From contig JAEVHH010000001.1 of assembly GCA_017607445.1 (NCBI GenBank), positions 620,001-684,000 on the forward strand: DNA of 64,000 bases, read 5' to 3'. This stretch comes from Histoplasma ohiense. Its lineage: Eukaryota; Ascomycota; Eurotiomycetes; Onygenales; Ajellomycetaceae. Positions 45,684 to 57,700 of the stretch are shown in pieces. Position 1 is the stretch's first letter, and each line of letters begins with the position of its first letter. The notes beneath the pieces are model-generated. The model had not been told where the DNA came from, searched no databases, and saw only the letters and a program-made list of their open reading frames with translations. A program made the position numbers and the translations under genes.

Positions 45684-46410
45684 ATGAGTCGTGCCACTTC
45701 CATCCATTCAACGTCTAGTCATCTCAATGCAATCTCCGCTGAAGTCTCCGGATACCCCACCACCTACCCCTCCGCCGCCACCGAACTCACCAATCTTAAG
45801 ATAAAACTTCGCAGTGCTCTCCGTCAGTTCCCTGACTTCCCCTCTGAGGGAATTTTATTTGAAGACATTCTTCCTATTTTTGCAGATGCCTCTCTCCACG
45901 AAGCGTTAATACGATGTTTGGAACTACTCATTATTGAGACTTATGGGGATGCTCAGAAACCGGATGTTGTTGTTGGTTTGGAAGCCAGGGGGTTCTTATT
46001 TGGACCATCCCTTGCGCTGAAATTGGGTGCTGCATTTGTACCAGTGAGGAAGAAGGGGAAGCTACCTGGGCCTGTTGAAACAGAGACATACCAGAAGGAG
46101 TATGGTCAAGACTCTTTCCAGATGCAAGCAGACGCTATTAAAGCTGGTCAGAAGGTACTCGTGGTGGATGACATTATCGCAACAGGTGTGTATCCTTTTT
46201 TCATTCTAGCTATATTTTTATGTTTCTTGTGTGTTATACTGGTGTTAATTCGTATACATCCACACAGGTGGATCCGCAAGGGCAGCTGGAGCTCTTGTTC
46301 AAAAGCTCGGAGGCACACTACTCGGTTTCATTTTCCTTCTTGAACTCGATTTCCTCAAAGGGCGTGAAAATCTTCCTGCTCCCGCCTACACTGTTCTTTC
46401 AACACAATAA
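45684..46410 (+). CDS. APT1: Adenine phosphoribosyltransferase, one intron
   Basis: It converts adenine and PRPP to AMP and pyrophosphate (purine salvage, cytosol). Exon 1 is 45684-46185. An 82-bp intron (46186-46267, GTGTGT..CACAG) splits a glycine codon, and exon 2 runs 46268-46410, giving 214 residues. The type I phosphoribosyltransferase PRPP loop VLVVDDIIATGGS is at residues 158-170, with its GG formed across the splice. Family marks FPDFPSEGILFEDILPIF (49-66) and GLEARGFLFG (98-107) are present. Yeast Apt1 is 187 residues; the extra ~30 are an N-terminal serine/threonine-rich stretch. The start is the only ATG upstream of the conserved core. No lesions; base use is normal, with CG and CC present. 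It converges on the methyltransferase gene. The symbol follows yeast usage. Confidence 0.93.
46186..46267 (+). other. Intron of the adenine phosphoribosyltransferase gene
   Basis: 82 bp, donor GTGTGT, acceptor CACAG, phase 1. Reading through it would replace the conserved GGSAR continuation by an unrelated peptide, which supports splicing. Confidence 0.88.
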
Positions 46411-46848
46411 TCGCTTTCATTATTATAGAATAAAAAGTTTTTCTCCATTCAGCCATTTCAAATGAAATTCATTCATATTTGTTAAATTTTTTTTTTTTTC
46501 CCCATTAAAACTCTAATAAAGAGACAGAAAAATATTCTATAATTTCATTACACAAAGTGCGGACAACGACCGCATACCGGCACCTCACATCAGAGACTGT
46601 ACTGTACAAAAGAAATTGTATAATAGTGTATGATTATAAAAGCTGCAGAATCTTGGGTAGGTATTTTTGGTTAAAAAAATATTTTTTCAATTATAGGTCG
46701 GAGATGTTTATGATTATGATATGCAATCCTGATGCTTTCAGACCTTTGTCACTTCAGTCCGCAGCAGTAATGTTAACCTATTCCCAGGGTAATCGACACA
46801 CGGGTCAGGCTTCACAGAAGAAAATTATCTCGACACCAATTATTGACT
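46411..46848. other. Convergent intergenic region
   Basis: 438 bp between the two stop codons, holding the 3' UTRs and terminators of both genes. It includes a T run at 46487-46500 and an AT-rich centre. No gene seen; the plus-strand ORF 46557-47174 is mostly antisense to the methyltransferase. Confidence 0.6.
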
Positions 46849-48610
46849 TTACTCCGCTCCAAACCCCTCCCAATCAGATTCCTCATCAAATTGAGCAACA
46901 TTACCATTTCCTTCTGCCTCTTTCCCACCACCGGTCGGGCATATCGTGGTATCCACAGCATTCCTATTTCTCTCGAAGCTACCGTCCCGAACAAATCCAG
47001 CCACAAAGAACCCTCCTGTACACTCCTTATCGTTTGGCCAACATCGCAAACATCCTTCCCTTTCCGTCTCAGTCAAATCCCAGATCTCCCCTCCTCCATC
47101 TCCAGACTCCCCAGGCGTTATGCCCCGGTATTTCCACTTTCGTAGTCCTTCAACCTGCTCATGTCTTGAAATGATCCGCCATCCACGCCGCTGCGCTACC
47201 GGTGACTTCAGGACGCGTGCAATGACGACTTCGTTCTCCTGCACATGAATAGAGCAGGTGCTATACGTGACTCGTGTAGCGTTGGGAAACCTAAACGCAT
47301 GCTCAACAATTCGGGTTTGGAGGTTAGACAACTTGGTGAGGCGGCCAGGATCGATATTAGTTGTATTTTGATGTTCGGAGGCTGCAGGTCTCCCAAGCGT
47401 TGGAACTGGAGTGGGAGCAGGACGTTTCCGTTTCATGCCCCGGTCATGAGGGTCTTGCAAACTTGGCAAAGCTAGGCAAGGCATGTCGTCCCTTCCAGCT
47501 ATCCCCGTCCCAGAACAACTGGGATCTAGAAGTATACCCGTCACATCTTGGAAACGCTTGTCATCCGGGGAGAGGGCAAGGAAATCCTGACCAGGCAAGA
47601 CAGAAACCATCGTTTCCGCACCAGCGATAGCCACCATCCGTTGTAAAATTCGTGACCGGTTTGGAGAGACGTCGCACGAAAATATGGTGAATTTATCTTG
47701 AGTTGAGTGTATCCCGTCACCAAAATGACTTTTTGAACTTGAATATAGTAGTGAGGCAAGATGAGTTGTCTTGTTACCAGGAGCTGCACAGGCATCCAGC
47801 AAATCCCCTTTCCATTGTGCCGCGTCAGAGCCCAGGAGCAAATACGCTGGAAAGCACGACGCCTTGTCCTGTAGTATTATCATACCTTTCTTGTAAGCTG
47901 CTGATGACGTTAGCTGTGCATCTTGTGACACAGCTACAAGGTCTGGGATGTGAGGGTCTTGATAGAGAGAGTCTGGAGTAGTGGCTACTAACTCCGATAA
48001 CGAGTGAACCAATTTGTAAGCCGAAAATGTTGTCTTCAACTGCTCATCAAGCGTTGTAATGACATTATTTATCCTGGCCCATCTAGGAGGGACCAATATT
48101 GAGTCTTCCCGTCCGGAAGCATTTTTCTGCCTCTTGACGAGAGCTTTGAGTTCCTCGATGGAGGCGCATTGTCGATGCACTCGGGACTTGACGAACTCCG
48201 CTTTGATGCGAGATTTATGTCTTTCGATTGCCAAACGCAAAGGGTGGTTTGAAGGAGCCACAATGCCTTTTTTCGTTAACAGGAAGTCGTGGACTAGGAG
48301 AATCGAGAGCAGTGGGGTGAGCTATGGAACCCAGTGGTAGAAATTAGTTTCAACTGTGCACCTTTATTCATTTACCGTAAGTAATTTGCAACGGACTGAC
48401 CTTTGGCTCAAGGGGAAGAAAGTTGGCATTCTCAACAACCTCTTTGAGAAGGATATCCCATTTTGCAGTCTCAGCTATCAAAGCGTAGACTTGCCTTGCA
48501 GGTGATCTCAGTTTTGACTTGTAGACCCGGGATTTGAACGAGCCACCGCTGCCGGAGTCACTATATAGAATTGATGCCGCATCTAAGTATAATGACATTG
48601 CAGCCGACAT
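46849..48610 (-). CDS. RCM1: 25S rRNA (cytosine-C5) methyltransferase, NSUN5/Rcm1 family
   Basis: Two exons (48610-48401 and 48321-46849) with a 79-bp phase-0 intron give 560 residues; yeast Rcm1 is 490. SAM-binding motif I is DACAAPGNKT at about 246-255, then SCDVSPNR. The catalytic-site motif IV reads LLDPSCSGTG, with a cysteine near 338, and the second cysteine is in VTYSTCS near 426. This DPSCSG form with YSTCS is that of the NSUN5/Rcm1 branch, which makes 5-methylcytosine in the large-subunit rRNA in the nucleolus. The N-terminus has VYALIAETAKW and EVVENANFLPLEPK. An acidic tail (EESDWEGFG) ends the protein. The ATG at 48610 is chosen as the first in frame; a second lies at codon 5. It appears intact. 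Confidence 0.92.
48322..48400 (-). other. Intron of the methyltransferase gene
   Basis: 79 bp on the minus strand, donor GTCAGT at 48400, acceptor CCATAG ending at 48322. Splicing joins EPK to LTPLLSILLVHDFLL, the expected family sequence. Confidence 0.9.
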
Positions 48611-48829
48611 GTATGTTTGTGAAAACCTCCCACATCAATCGTGTTTCAATATTGTTGGCATCCCAAATGCTTGCTGTAGAAGGACAACGTTGTCGTTTAT
48701 TATTATAAGTGAGAGCATTCCAAGGTTTAGATTGGGTGGCACATGCCTGGCTAAGCTAGGAACAAGCTTTGCACACGAGGGCTCTTAAGTAAGCAAATCT
48801 TCTCATTGTGCGATCGCTAGCTTAACTTA
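48611..48829 (-). promoter_or_regulatory. Upstream region of the methyltransferase gene
   Basis: 219 bp of normal-composition sequence between the ATG and the LINE-beta C 5' end. It must hold the promoter or part of it; the LINE insertion therefore limits the native upstream region to about 0.2 kb. I see no specific motif. Confidence 0.45.
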
Positions 48830-49747
48830 CATCCTTAGAACTACCCATGAATGTAGGGGTACATTTGAATTTTCCACTTTTCTAACTGTTTTTCATATAA
48901 TTTTAATCCTTCAATTCATTCAATATCATTGTATATTCTCTGTGATTACTCTATATGTGTGTACTGTACAGATTGAGTGGTCATGAAGCTCTCAATACTC
49001 TTTCATTCATTTAAAAATATCAACACAGTCTATATCAGATCACTGAAGTCAGAGTCATCAGTCAATTTAATTACTGAAAAGACTGATAAAAGATAGAAAA
49101 AAACTGTTACAATATCTTCTTCAATTCTCAAAAAAATCAATGACAGCATCTTCACAGTCATCTCTCAGCTATAGAAATAGTTTAATAATACTCAATAATA
49201 ATAAAATTTATAATAGAAGATTTTCATCAGATTAATAAAGATTCTAAATAGTTGAGTTGAAAAAAAGAAATAATCAATCAGTCAGAACTTTACTCAAATC
49301 TTCTATAAAAGATTTATTATATATATGACAGTAAATCTGAGTGCAGTATCAACTCTGAAAGAGAATACTATTTTAGATATTTATTCACAGTTAAATTCAG
49401 TAAAAACAATTGTAAAAAAGTTGATTATTTGAGTAGATATTATATAGAAAAGAAAAAACTCTGTTCTTTCTGAAATTATTTCTATTAAAACTATAGTTTT
49501 TTTAATAGATAGAGTTAGTGAAACTGATCTGCAGCTCAAGAACATCAGTCAATCAAGAAGCTTTATAAAAAATATAAAACAATAGAAGAATTTATAAATT
49601 TTTATTATTTTTCAATCAGAAAAACAGATCACTCAGCTGCAGTTATATATTATACAGCAAATAATTATTATAAATATTCAGAAAATGAAAGATATAGTCA
49701 ATATATTGAAAATAAAGTTCATCAGAATAGATTAAATGATTATATTA

Positions 49748-49760
49748 AACAATAGAAGTA
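49748..49760. repeat. Left target-site duplication of the SINE/LINE chimera
   Basis: AACAATAGAAGTA, matching AACAACAGAAGTA at 51166-51178 with one transition. Copy D shows the uninterrupted target at 60758-60770. Confidence 0.85.
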
Positions 49761-51165
49761 TTATTATTATTATTATTCTTCAATTATAGATGTATACAGT
49801 CAGTGACTATAACATCTACCTGAAATACTTCAGGATTTTTCAAATCAAGAATATTCTAATATACAAAAACAATTTGACACATGCATTAACAGAATTCCAG
49901 CCCAGAATCAAACAACTATTCAAACTATTCAATCCAAAAATAAAATCAAAAGAATGTCAATGAGTTAGCACAACTCAACTTCAAAACAAAGGAAATAAAT
50001 ATTACAAAAGACAGCAGCTATTAAAAATCAACAGAAAAGAAAAAACATTTGCAATGACTTTATCAACAAATAATAAAGCAAACTGCTTGAAACAAATGAA
50101 AATTAACAATAAACAAAGTTAAAGAAAAGATCAAAATAAAATAAACAAGAACAACTGATATAAATATCATCAAATAATACTATTCAAACAAACTCTTGTA
50201 GCAATATTTGACTCATTTAAATATTCAATTAAAAACATATTTCCAGCTTTTGTATTGAATAGCAAATTCAAACTTAACTGATTCAGTTGATATTTCTCTC
50301 TCAGTCTCAATCTTAGTTCTGAATACTTTGTACAAAGTAACAGAAGATGCTCTGGATTTTCATATAACTGACAATCTGAACACAGATCATTTAAATCATC
50401 TTTAAACTTTGCTAAATATGACTATATAGCTACTCCACACAGGATACACCTTAAGCTAGTTACATTTACCCCTATAACCAACCAACCACCGCGTCCGTCC
50501 TCTCGGGCTGCTTTAACTAGTTCTGGGGTTTCCAGTGGGGGTCCTAGTTAAGCACCACTGTCCACTCTAGACATCACCATAGCCCAGAGCTTCCAGTTGC
50601 CGATCTCGGCCCATTGCCTCCTTGGCCTACCAACCAGCCGTCGTGGCCTTGCCCTGTGTAAGGGACTAACCATAGGCTTACCCCATCCAAATTACTCACT
50701 AATAGTGTTAGATGACCACTAGTGGGCTCTGAGAATAGGGTGCCTACCAGGGTGTCCTGCTTGGCTTGCTACTACCTCTCTGATGAGGCAGCCAATCGAA
50801 TGGTTTTTAAAATCATTCCCTGTTGTTGGGGTGGCCCCCTAGTTGCCGGGGGCCTTGGCAGATGCTAGTATGTATAAGCACTCTATACTCAACCCTCTGT
50901 AATCATTGGATCTTGCTTAGATCAGCACTAGTGGCAGGGGGGCTGCTTGGCACAAATGAGTGTGGCTTCCAGCAGCCACCACCCTCACCACTGCCAAGCA
51001 GCACCTCTGTCAGCACTGCCTCACTAGGCTTGGCCCCTGGTCACAGGGGCCTTCATGGGTAAGAAGTGGCTCAAAATGAGACCTTGCCAGCAGCAGGATT
51101 TGAATCTACAGCACATCTAACAGTGCTACCTTGGGTAACAGTCTTACCAACTGCGCCACGCGGGC
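49761..51165 (-). mobile_element. Chimeric retroelement: tRNA-derived head fused to LINE-alpha 3' end
   Basis: A single 1405-bp insertion in LINE-beta C, minus strand. The 3' part (50421-49761) is the LINE-alpha 3' end, matching 25-720 of copy 1, including the last ORF2 codons, the 3' UTR and the (AAT)n tail. The 5' part (51165-50422) is unrelated, GC-rich and begins with a tRNA-like sequence. One 13-bp duplication flanks the whole unit, so both parts arrived together. This resembles known fungal LINE chimeras formed by template switching during reverse transcription. Confidence 0.8.
50422..51165 (-). repeat. tRNA-derived SINE-like sequence
   Basis: 744 bp. Its 5' end on the minus strand is GCCCGCG followed by box A TGGCGCAGTTGG (51158-51147), a full match to the polymerase III consensus, and box B GATTCAAATCC (51106-51096), two changes from GGTTCGAATCC. 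The spacing fits a tRNA. The remaining 670 bases are non-coding and rich in CC, GG and CG, unlike the surrounding DNA. The length is unusual for a SINE. The acceptor stem is not completed, so it is not a tRNA gene. Confidence 0.75.
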
Positions 51166-51178
51166 AACAACAGAAGTA
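51166..51178. repeat. Right target-site duplication of the SINE/LINE chimera
   Basis: AACAACAGAAGTA, abutting the tRNA-like 5' end of the chimera. Confidence 0.85.
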
Positions 51179-52250
51179 TATACAATACTCTGATCACTGA
51201 AATGACAGTAACTACTCTCTGTGAAGTTTTTAATATCACAAAGATTCAGCTATCAGAGCAGTGATACAATTATACTGTTTCAGAGATTTCAGAATTTATT
51301 TAGAACTGAGAAAAGATAAGAATTCTCATAGATAAAATAATTGAAAAAGATATTTTAATTCAGATAAAAATAAAATCAGTAAGCTGTCAACTCTTGTAAT
51401 ATAAAGTGAATTTTAAGACAGAGAAAATTCTATTAATTGTCTTTTTTCTCATTTCAATGAGAAACTTCTCACTCTTCAATATTAGTGAGAAAGTCAGACT
51501 CATCAAGAAAAGATCTCTGACAGTGAGATATAATTCAGAATATCAGAAATACTGTTATTTATTAAAATATATATAACTGATGAGATGCTTCAACTGCAGC
51601 AAGCTTATAAGTTAGTATAAGAAATCAATAAATATAAAATGCAAGAGAGTATCACAGTGTATCAACTGCTGTCAACTCTATTCAACTGAGCATCAGCACT
51701 GCTCTGCCACACTCAGATGTGTGAATAATATTCTCAGATATTTAACTCAAAAAAAGCTAGCAGCTGTTCACTGTCTTAATAACAGATGTTACAGAGATGC
51801 TCAGAAATAACAATCATCATCAGTATAGTCAGTATCAATGATTGCAGTGATGATATCTATATCAATTATTCAATCAACTCAGTCAAAACAGCTCACTGAG
51901 CTATCATCTCATAAGTAAATGACTATTCAGAGCTTCATCAGTGAAGAGAATGTCATCTAACAGATGATTTATATCAGATAATGCTCAGTTCATACAGCAG
52001 AGCAGCAGTATAGTTAAGTAGTTAAAAAAAAGTCTAGTTTCAGTATATGAACAGCAGATCTGAGACTCTTCAATCTCATTTTACAGATAAACTTCAACAG
52101 CAGCTCAATAAGTAATTTTTTATACTAGAATATCAACATCAGTAATATAATTAATGCTGTAGAAACAATCAGCAGAAAAATCATTCTTTGCAGATCTTCT
52201 AAGCAAATACAGTCAGAGCAGTTCTCTGTTATATAGTAGCTCTACAGCTT

Positions 52251-52255
52251 GCTTT
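52251..52255. repeat. Target-site duplication of the solo LTR
   Basis: GCTTT before the LTR, repeated at 58902-58906 after it. Copies A, B and D show the intact LINE-beta sequence across this site. Confidence 0.8.
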
Positions 52256-52761
52256 TGTGACAGATTAACATCTGTTAGTAATTAATTTATACAATCAACT
52301 TCTCTTCTGCATCTGCTTGTTTCTGATTACTGTGATCTCATATAACTCTTGATGTTCTTCCACTCTGTGCTCTGTGCTTGTATAGTCTCTAACAATTCTT
52401 TCATATAGTTTTTAATGTTCTTTTGCTCTGTGCTCTGTGTTTGTGTAGTCTCTAATGATTCTTTTATATAGCTCTCAATGATTCTTCCACTCTACATTAT
52501 GTGCTTATATAGTTTCTAACAATTCTTTCATGTAGCTCTCAATGATTCTTCTGTCTCATACTTTACAATTGTATAGTTTCTAACAATTCTTCTGTGTAGT
52601 TTTTAACATTCTTCTGCTCTGAACTTTACTGTGAAGCAGCTTCTGATATTCTTTTACTCTGAATTTCTCTCTATAAGAACTCTTTTTGTATGATCTTTTC
52701 TTCTGACTTCTTTTCTCTTTCTTTTCTTAATCAATTCATAATCTGTAATTAGAATAGTATC

Positions 52762-53295
52762 TGTGACGGGTTAGCATCTGTTAGTAATTAACTTACGCAA
52801 TCAACTCCCCTTCTGCATCTGCTTGTTTCTGATTGCTGTGATCTTGTGTAACCCTTGATGTTCTTTCACTCTGTGCTCTGTGCTTGCATAGTTTCTAATG
52901 ATTCTTCTGTGTAGCTCTTAACATTCTTCCACTCCATGCTCTGCACTTGCATAGTCTCTAATGATTCTTCTGTGTAGCTTCTAATGTTCTCTCACTCTGT
53001 GTTCCACACTCATATAGTCTCTAATGATTCTTCTGTGTAGCTCTCAATGATTCCTCTGCCTCACACTCTGCACTCATATAGTTTCTAACAATTCTTATGC
53101 ATATCTCTTAATGTTCTTCCACTCCACACTCCACTGTGGAGCAGCTTCTGATATTCTTCCACTTCAAACTTTTCTCTATAAAAACCCCCTTTGTACAATC
53201 TTTTCTTCTGATTTCTTTTCTCTTTCTTTCCTTAATCAATTCATAATCTGTAATTAGAATAGTATCAAATTGTTAATCAAAGTATGTCTGTTACA
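52762..53295 (+). repeat. Gypsy-5 5' LTR with internal tandem repeats
   Basis: 534 bp, TGTGACGGGTTA..TCTGTTACA. The U3-like part contains about four imperfect 63-bp units, each with a tagt(c/t)tctaa(t/c)(g/a)attctt core. The same array is in the 3' LTR and the solo LTR. Confidence 0.93.
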
Positions 53296-53700
53296 TTACA
53301 AATTGATTCTTCTGTGTTTAAAGCTCAAGTGTCTTGTTATTAGTTCTTATACTCAAGTGTGTTGTTACCAGTTCTTACATCTGAGTGCATTGTTACCAGT
53401 TCTTACACCCGAGTGCATTGTTTACAGGCCCAAGTGCCTAGTCATTACAAGAGATCCCTCATGGGCTCAAGTGCTCTTATCATTAGTTATATAGACTGTC
53501 ATGTCTAAGCATCTGAAACACAATCAACTGTGTTCTATGAGGCCTGAGTGCCTACAAATCATAACACTGCAAATAGTGTTCACAAAGAAGCTTGATCAAG
53601 CTTAGCACCACAACACTGCAAATAGTGTCTGTGAGAGAACTGAGTGTCTACAAGTATTTCTTTTCTTTTTTTTTATTATTATATATTCTTAGATATTGAA
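53296..53700 (+). other. Gypsy-5 leader with 28-bp repeats
   Basis: It contains three to four imperfect 28-bp units (about 53325-53430) built on gttgttaccagttcttac, and an untranslated leader up to the gag ATG. I could not match a standard tRNA primer-binding site next to the LTR. Confidence 0.6.
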
Positions 53701-54770
53701 ATGAACTACAAGCAATTCTATGAACATCCACCACATTCAAATGCAGTGGACAATAACTTAGATCTACAAAGCATTCTTCAGCAGCAGATGCTACAGATGA
53801 CTGAATTGCAATGATGATTTGCTGAAATGAGCACTCTCACATTCACTGTTTCTTCTACACCCACATCTCACAAAAAGTCCCCAAGAGAGAAGCTCTCAAT
53901 CCTCAACAAATATGAGAAAGATCTAGCACTCTACCTCATGTGAAAGTCAAAAGCAAACACCAAATTGGACATTGATGAACAAGCAATAGGCTTGCTATCC
54001 AATCAAATGTGGTATATCCATAGCAGGTTGGATGGCGATGTGTTAGCAAAATTCCAACTCTGAATGAGTCATTGCCAGAATCATCAGTGTATGCCAGAGC
54101 TAGTCTTTCAACAACTCAATTCCCTCTTTCTCAATCCTACACTTCAAGCCAAGATATTAGACTGACTTAATCAAACTTGTCAGATGAATGTTGCATTGAC
54201 AACTTATCTTTCTGAATTCAATCACAAACTTCTAGAAGCAGATGGGTAAGACTGGGACAATGCTGTCAAGATTAACATATTGTTCAAGAACTTGAACTTT
54301 CAGTTACATAACTGAAGTATAGAGTGTTCAAAGCTCTCAATATACAGTGAATTCTGTACTGATCTTCATCTGTTGAACAACAATCTGTCTCAGTTCCACA
54401 CACTTCAAAATTGCAGAGAATTCTGCTGAACAAATGTGTACATTTCAAACTACTCTGCAGCATCCCCCGCCTCTGAACCAGAATCAATAGACTGAATCCC
54501 ACATATAAATGCAAGTCACTCAAGAGTCCTCAACATCTCAGAGAAGAATGTCACTGATCAAATCATCAGAGAAGTCTGCATACACTGTGACAAATCAGAA
54601 CACTTCACAAATCAATATTCAAATACAATCATTCTGAGTAAACTCCCCACACACATGAACACTGCATCATCTGTGAATAGGCAAGAACAGGGAAAAGATG
54701 AGCTCTCACTCTAAAACACAGATGAGAGCTCAAGGAGCAGAAAGCTAGCTGAAGATTCAAACAGAAGATG
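53701..54770 (+). pseudogene. Gypsy-5 gag
   Basis: It starts at ATG 53701 (MNYKQFYEHPPHSNAVDNN). A capsid-like region follows (MWYIHSRLDGDVLAKFQL; LTTYLSEFNHKLLEADG). The zinc knuckle reads CIHCDKSEHFTNQY, with tyrosine (TAT) where the fourth ligand cysteine is expected. Broken mostly by TGA, with a TAA after EADG. Confidence 0.8.
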
Positions 54771-57700
54771 CAAGTGAATGCAATCATGATCTCTGTCATT
54801 GTAAATAGCTTAGTCAATGTACAAGCAATGATAGACAGTGGTTTTCTTCACTATGCTCTTATAGACACTCAGCTGGTTGAGAAGCATAAGCTTCAGTATA
54901 TCCTCTTTCTCAAACTGTGTAAGCTCAGTGGATTTGATGGCTCCAGAGGATCCACCTCCTACAACATGGTAAGATTTAATGTCAATGTAGAAGGACATGA
55001 GAAAAAGAACATATATGCATACAAAATACAAGACCTTGAGTACAATCTAATACTTGGTCTATCATGACTCACAGAATTTGGAACCTTGTTGGATGCATGC
55101 AATCACTGTCTTATTTTTCCAGAAGGCAACTGTGTTTACAAGAAGGATGTTGATAGAACCACTGATCTCACTCAGATATCAATGAAAGTGTACAAACTAC
55201 TAATCTGCCAAGCATATGAGAAGAAGAACATCCAAGTGTTCACTGCTAGCATGATGAATATCAAGAAAGTGTTAGAAAAGTTAGAATCTAAAGACTTCAA
55301 AAAACCACACAAGGAACTATCTGAATTGTACAAAGACTTCACAGACATGTTCAATGAGAAAGAAGCTGAAAAGCTTCCCTCTCACTGAGAACTCAGTATA
55401 GATCATACAATTGAGCTCATTAAGAAAGATGATAAGAATCTGCAACCACTCTGAAATCCTCTCTACAGCATGTCATGCAATGAGCTCCTTGTTCTATGAA
55501 AAACACTCAACAGATTACTAGATAAAGGCTTCATTTGTGTTAGCAACTCACCCACTGCAGCATCTGTACTATTTGTGAAGAAATCAGAAGATGACTTATG
55601 ATTCTGTGTTGACTATTGAGAACTCAACAAGATTACACAGAAGGATCAATACCCTCTCTCACTCATCAATGAAATATTCAAATGAATAGAAAAAGCAAAA
55701 TGATTTATGAAACTTGACATCTCTGCAGCCTTCTACAAGATAAGAATTAATGAAGATGATGAATGTCTAACTGTCTTTTGTATATATTACAGATTATATG
55801 AATGGACAGTGACTCTCTTTGGATTAGTGAATGCTCTGAGTACATTTCAGAAATACATTAACTGGGCTCTACAAGACCTGCTCAATGAGATCATCTCAGT
55901 GTACATGAATGATATCTTGATCTTCACTGATGAATTGCTCACTGAGCATTGTAAGCATATATGACAAGTTCTTGACTGCCTACAAAAAGCTGAACTGCAA
56001 GTGGACATTGACAAATGCAACTTTGAGATCAAGTCTACAACCTATCTAGAATTCATCATTGAAGCTGAAAAAGATGTATGTATGGATTCTAAGAAGATGG
56101 AAGCAATCCTCAACTGAAAGATATCAGTTTCAGTAAAAGAGACTAGAAGCTTTCTAGAGTTTGTCAATTTCTACTGAAGATTTATCAAGAACTTCTTCAA
56201 TATTGTACAACCACTAACAGATCTGATCTGAAAAGACACTGTATTTCAATGAACTGATGAAGTGGATGCAGCATTCAAAAAGCTGAAGTGTATGTTCACA
56301 AACACCTCAATGCTGCAATCATTTGATTCAGATAAGCATACAATTCTTGAAACAGATGTCTCAGATTATATAGTAGATGAGGCACTGATGCAATATGACA
56401 ATGAAAGTGTTCTACAATCTTGTGCCTTCATCTTAAAAAAGATGTCATTCATCAAATGCAACTACAAGATCTACAACAAGAAGCTTCTAGTGATCATACA
56501 ATGTCTCAAAGAATGGAAATCCAAACTCATGAGTGTTGAGAGGTTCAAGATTGTTATCAATCATAAGAATCTAGAGTACTTCACAATCACTCATAAGCTC
56601 ACTGAGAGATATATGTGTTGGTCATTGTTTCTTAGCTGTTTTTCATTCACAATTTGTTATTGATCTGAAGTAGAGAACACTCTTGTGAATGCTCTGTTCC
56701 ATCAAGAACAAGATATATCATCTGATGACTCAGATGACAGATGGAAACACTGAGAGTATTGATTAATTGACTCTGCAATTATAGAAAGTTCTACACAATC
56801 AGATGAATTCTGTGTACATATCAACCAGTCTCAAGCTTAAGAATCCTCACTTGAAGAACAATGAAGACTAGTGACAGAGACAGATGAATTCTGGCAACAA
56901 GCTGCTGAAGCTGTACAAAGCAAAGCATCTTGATTCCCCACAGATGTATACCCAAGAATGGATATCTCAGCATGTTCAATCAATGATGACAACTGCTTAC
57001 ACTTTTGAGATAGATGATGAATCCCCAATTCAGAACCTCTATAAATATGAATCATGCAAGAAATTCATGACTCATCAATGATCAGACACTCAGAACACAA
57101 AATCATGTACAATATTGTCACTCAAGAATTCTACTGAGCAGATATGTCAAAAGACATACACCAGTTTGTACACAACTGTGATCACTGCAGCTCAGTGATG
57201 ATATGATGTGAATACTGAAAAGAGATACTGAAGTCTCTATCTGTTCTCAACTGAATTTGATGCAATATAGCTATTGATTTTGCAGTTTCCTTATCTGAAA
57301 GCAGAGGTTCTACAAACATTCTAGTCATTGTTGACTGACTCAGCAAGAGTGTAATACTATAGCTCTGTGATAAGATGAATGCTGAAGTAGTTGCAGATGC
57401 CTTCATCAGAAGCTCATTCTATTGTATATATAATCTGCCTTCATTCATTGTGTCAGATAGAGACAGTCAATTCATCAGCACACTCTGAGCCTGCATATGC
57501 CAATTATTAAGAATCAAACAAAAGTTATCAACAGCATACCACTCAGAGACTGATGAAGCTACTGAGAGAATGATATAAATGATAAAGAACATCCTCTGTA
57601 AGTTCTGCAATTACACACAAGACAACTGAAACAATCTGCTGCCATATGCTGAGATTGTGATTAACAGTTGAGATTCTGCTACAACAGATGTAAGCTCATT

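Larger units (their letters stand above)
48983..51808 (+). pseudogene. LINE-beta C ORF1 remnant
   Basis: It starts at ATG 48983 (MKLSILFHSF) and is interrupted at 49760 by the SINE/LINE chimera, resuming at 51179. Zinc-knuckle coding is visible near 51590-51720 (RCFNCSKL; QCINCCQLYSTEHQHC). Stops include TAA as well as TGA, in line with heavier decay. It ends around TAA at 51806-51808. Confidence 0.65.

Noticed and set aside
46557..47174. Plus-strand 205-residue ORF and several others between 46.8 and 48.3 kb
   Set aside because: They are antisense shadows of the methyltransferase coding exon, with no motif of their own.
51096..51165. Functional tRNA gene on the minus strand
   Set aside because: Boxes A and B are present but the acceptor stem does not close and the sequence continues into a long SINE-like body within a retroinsertion.
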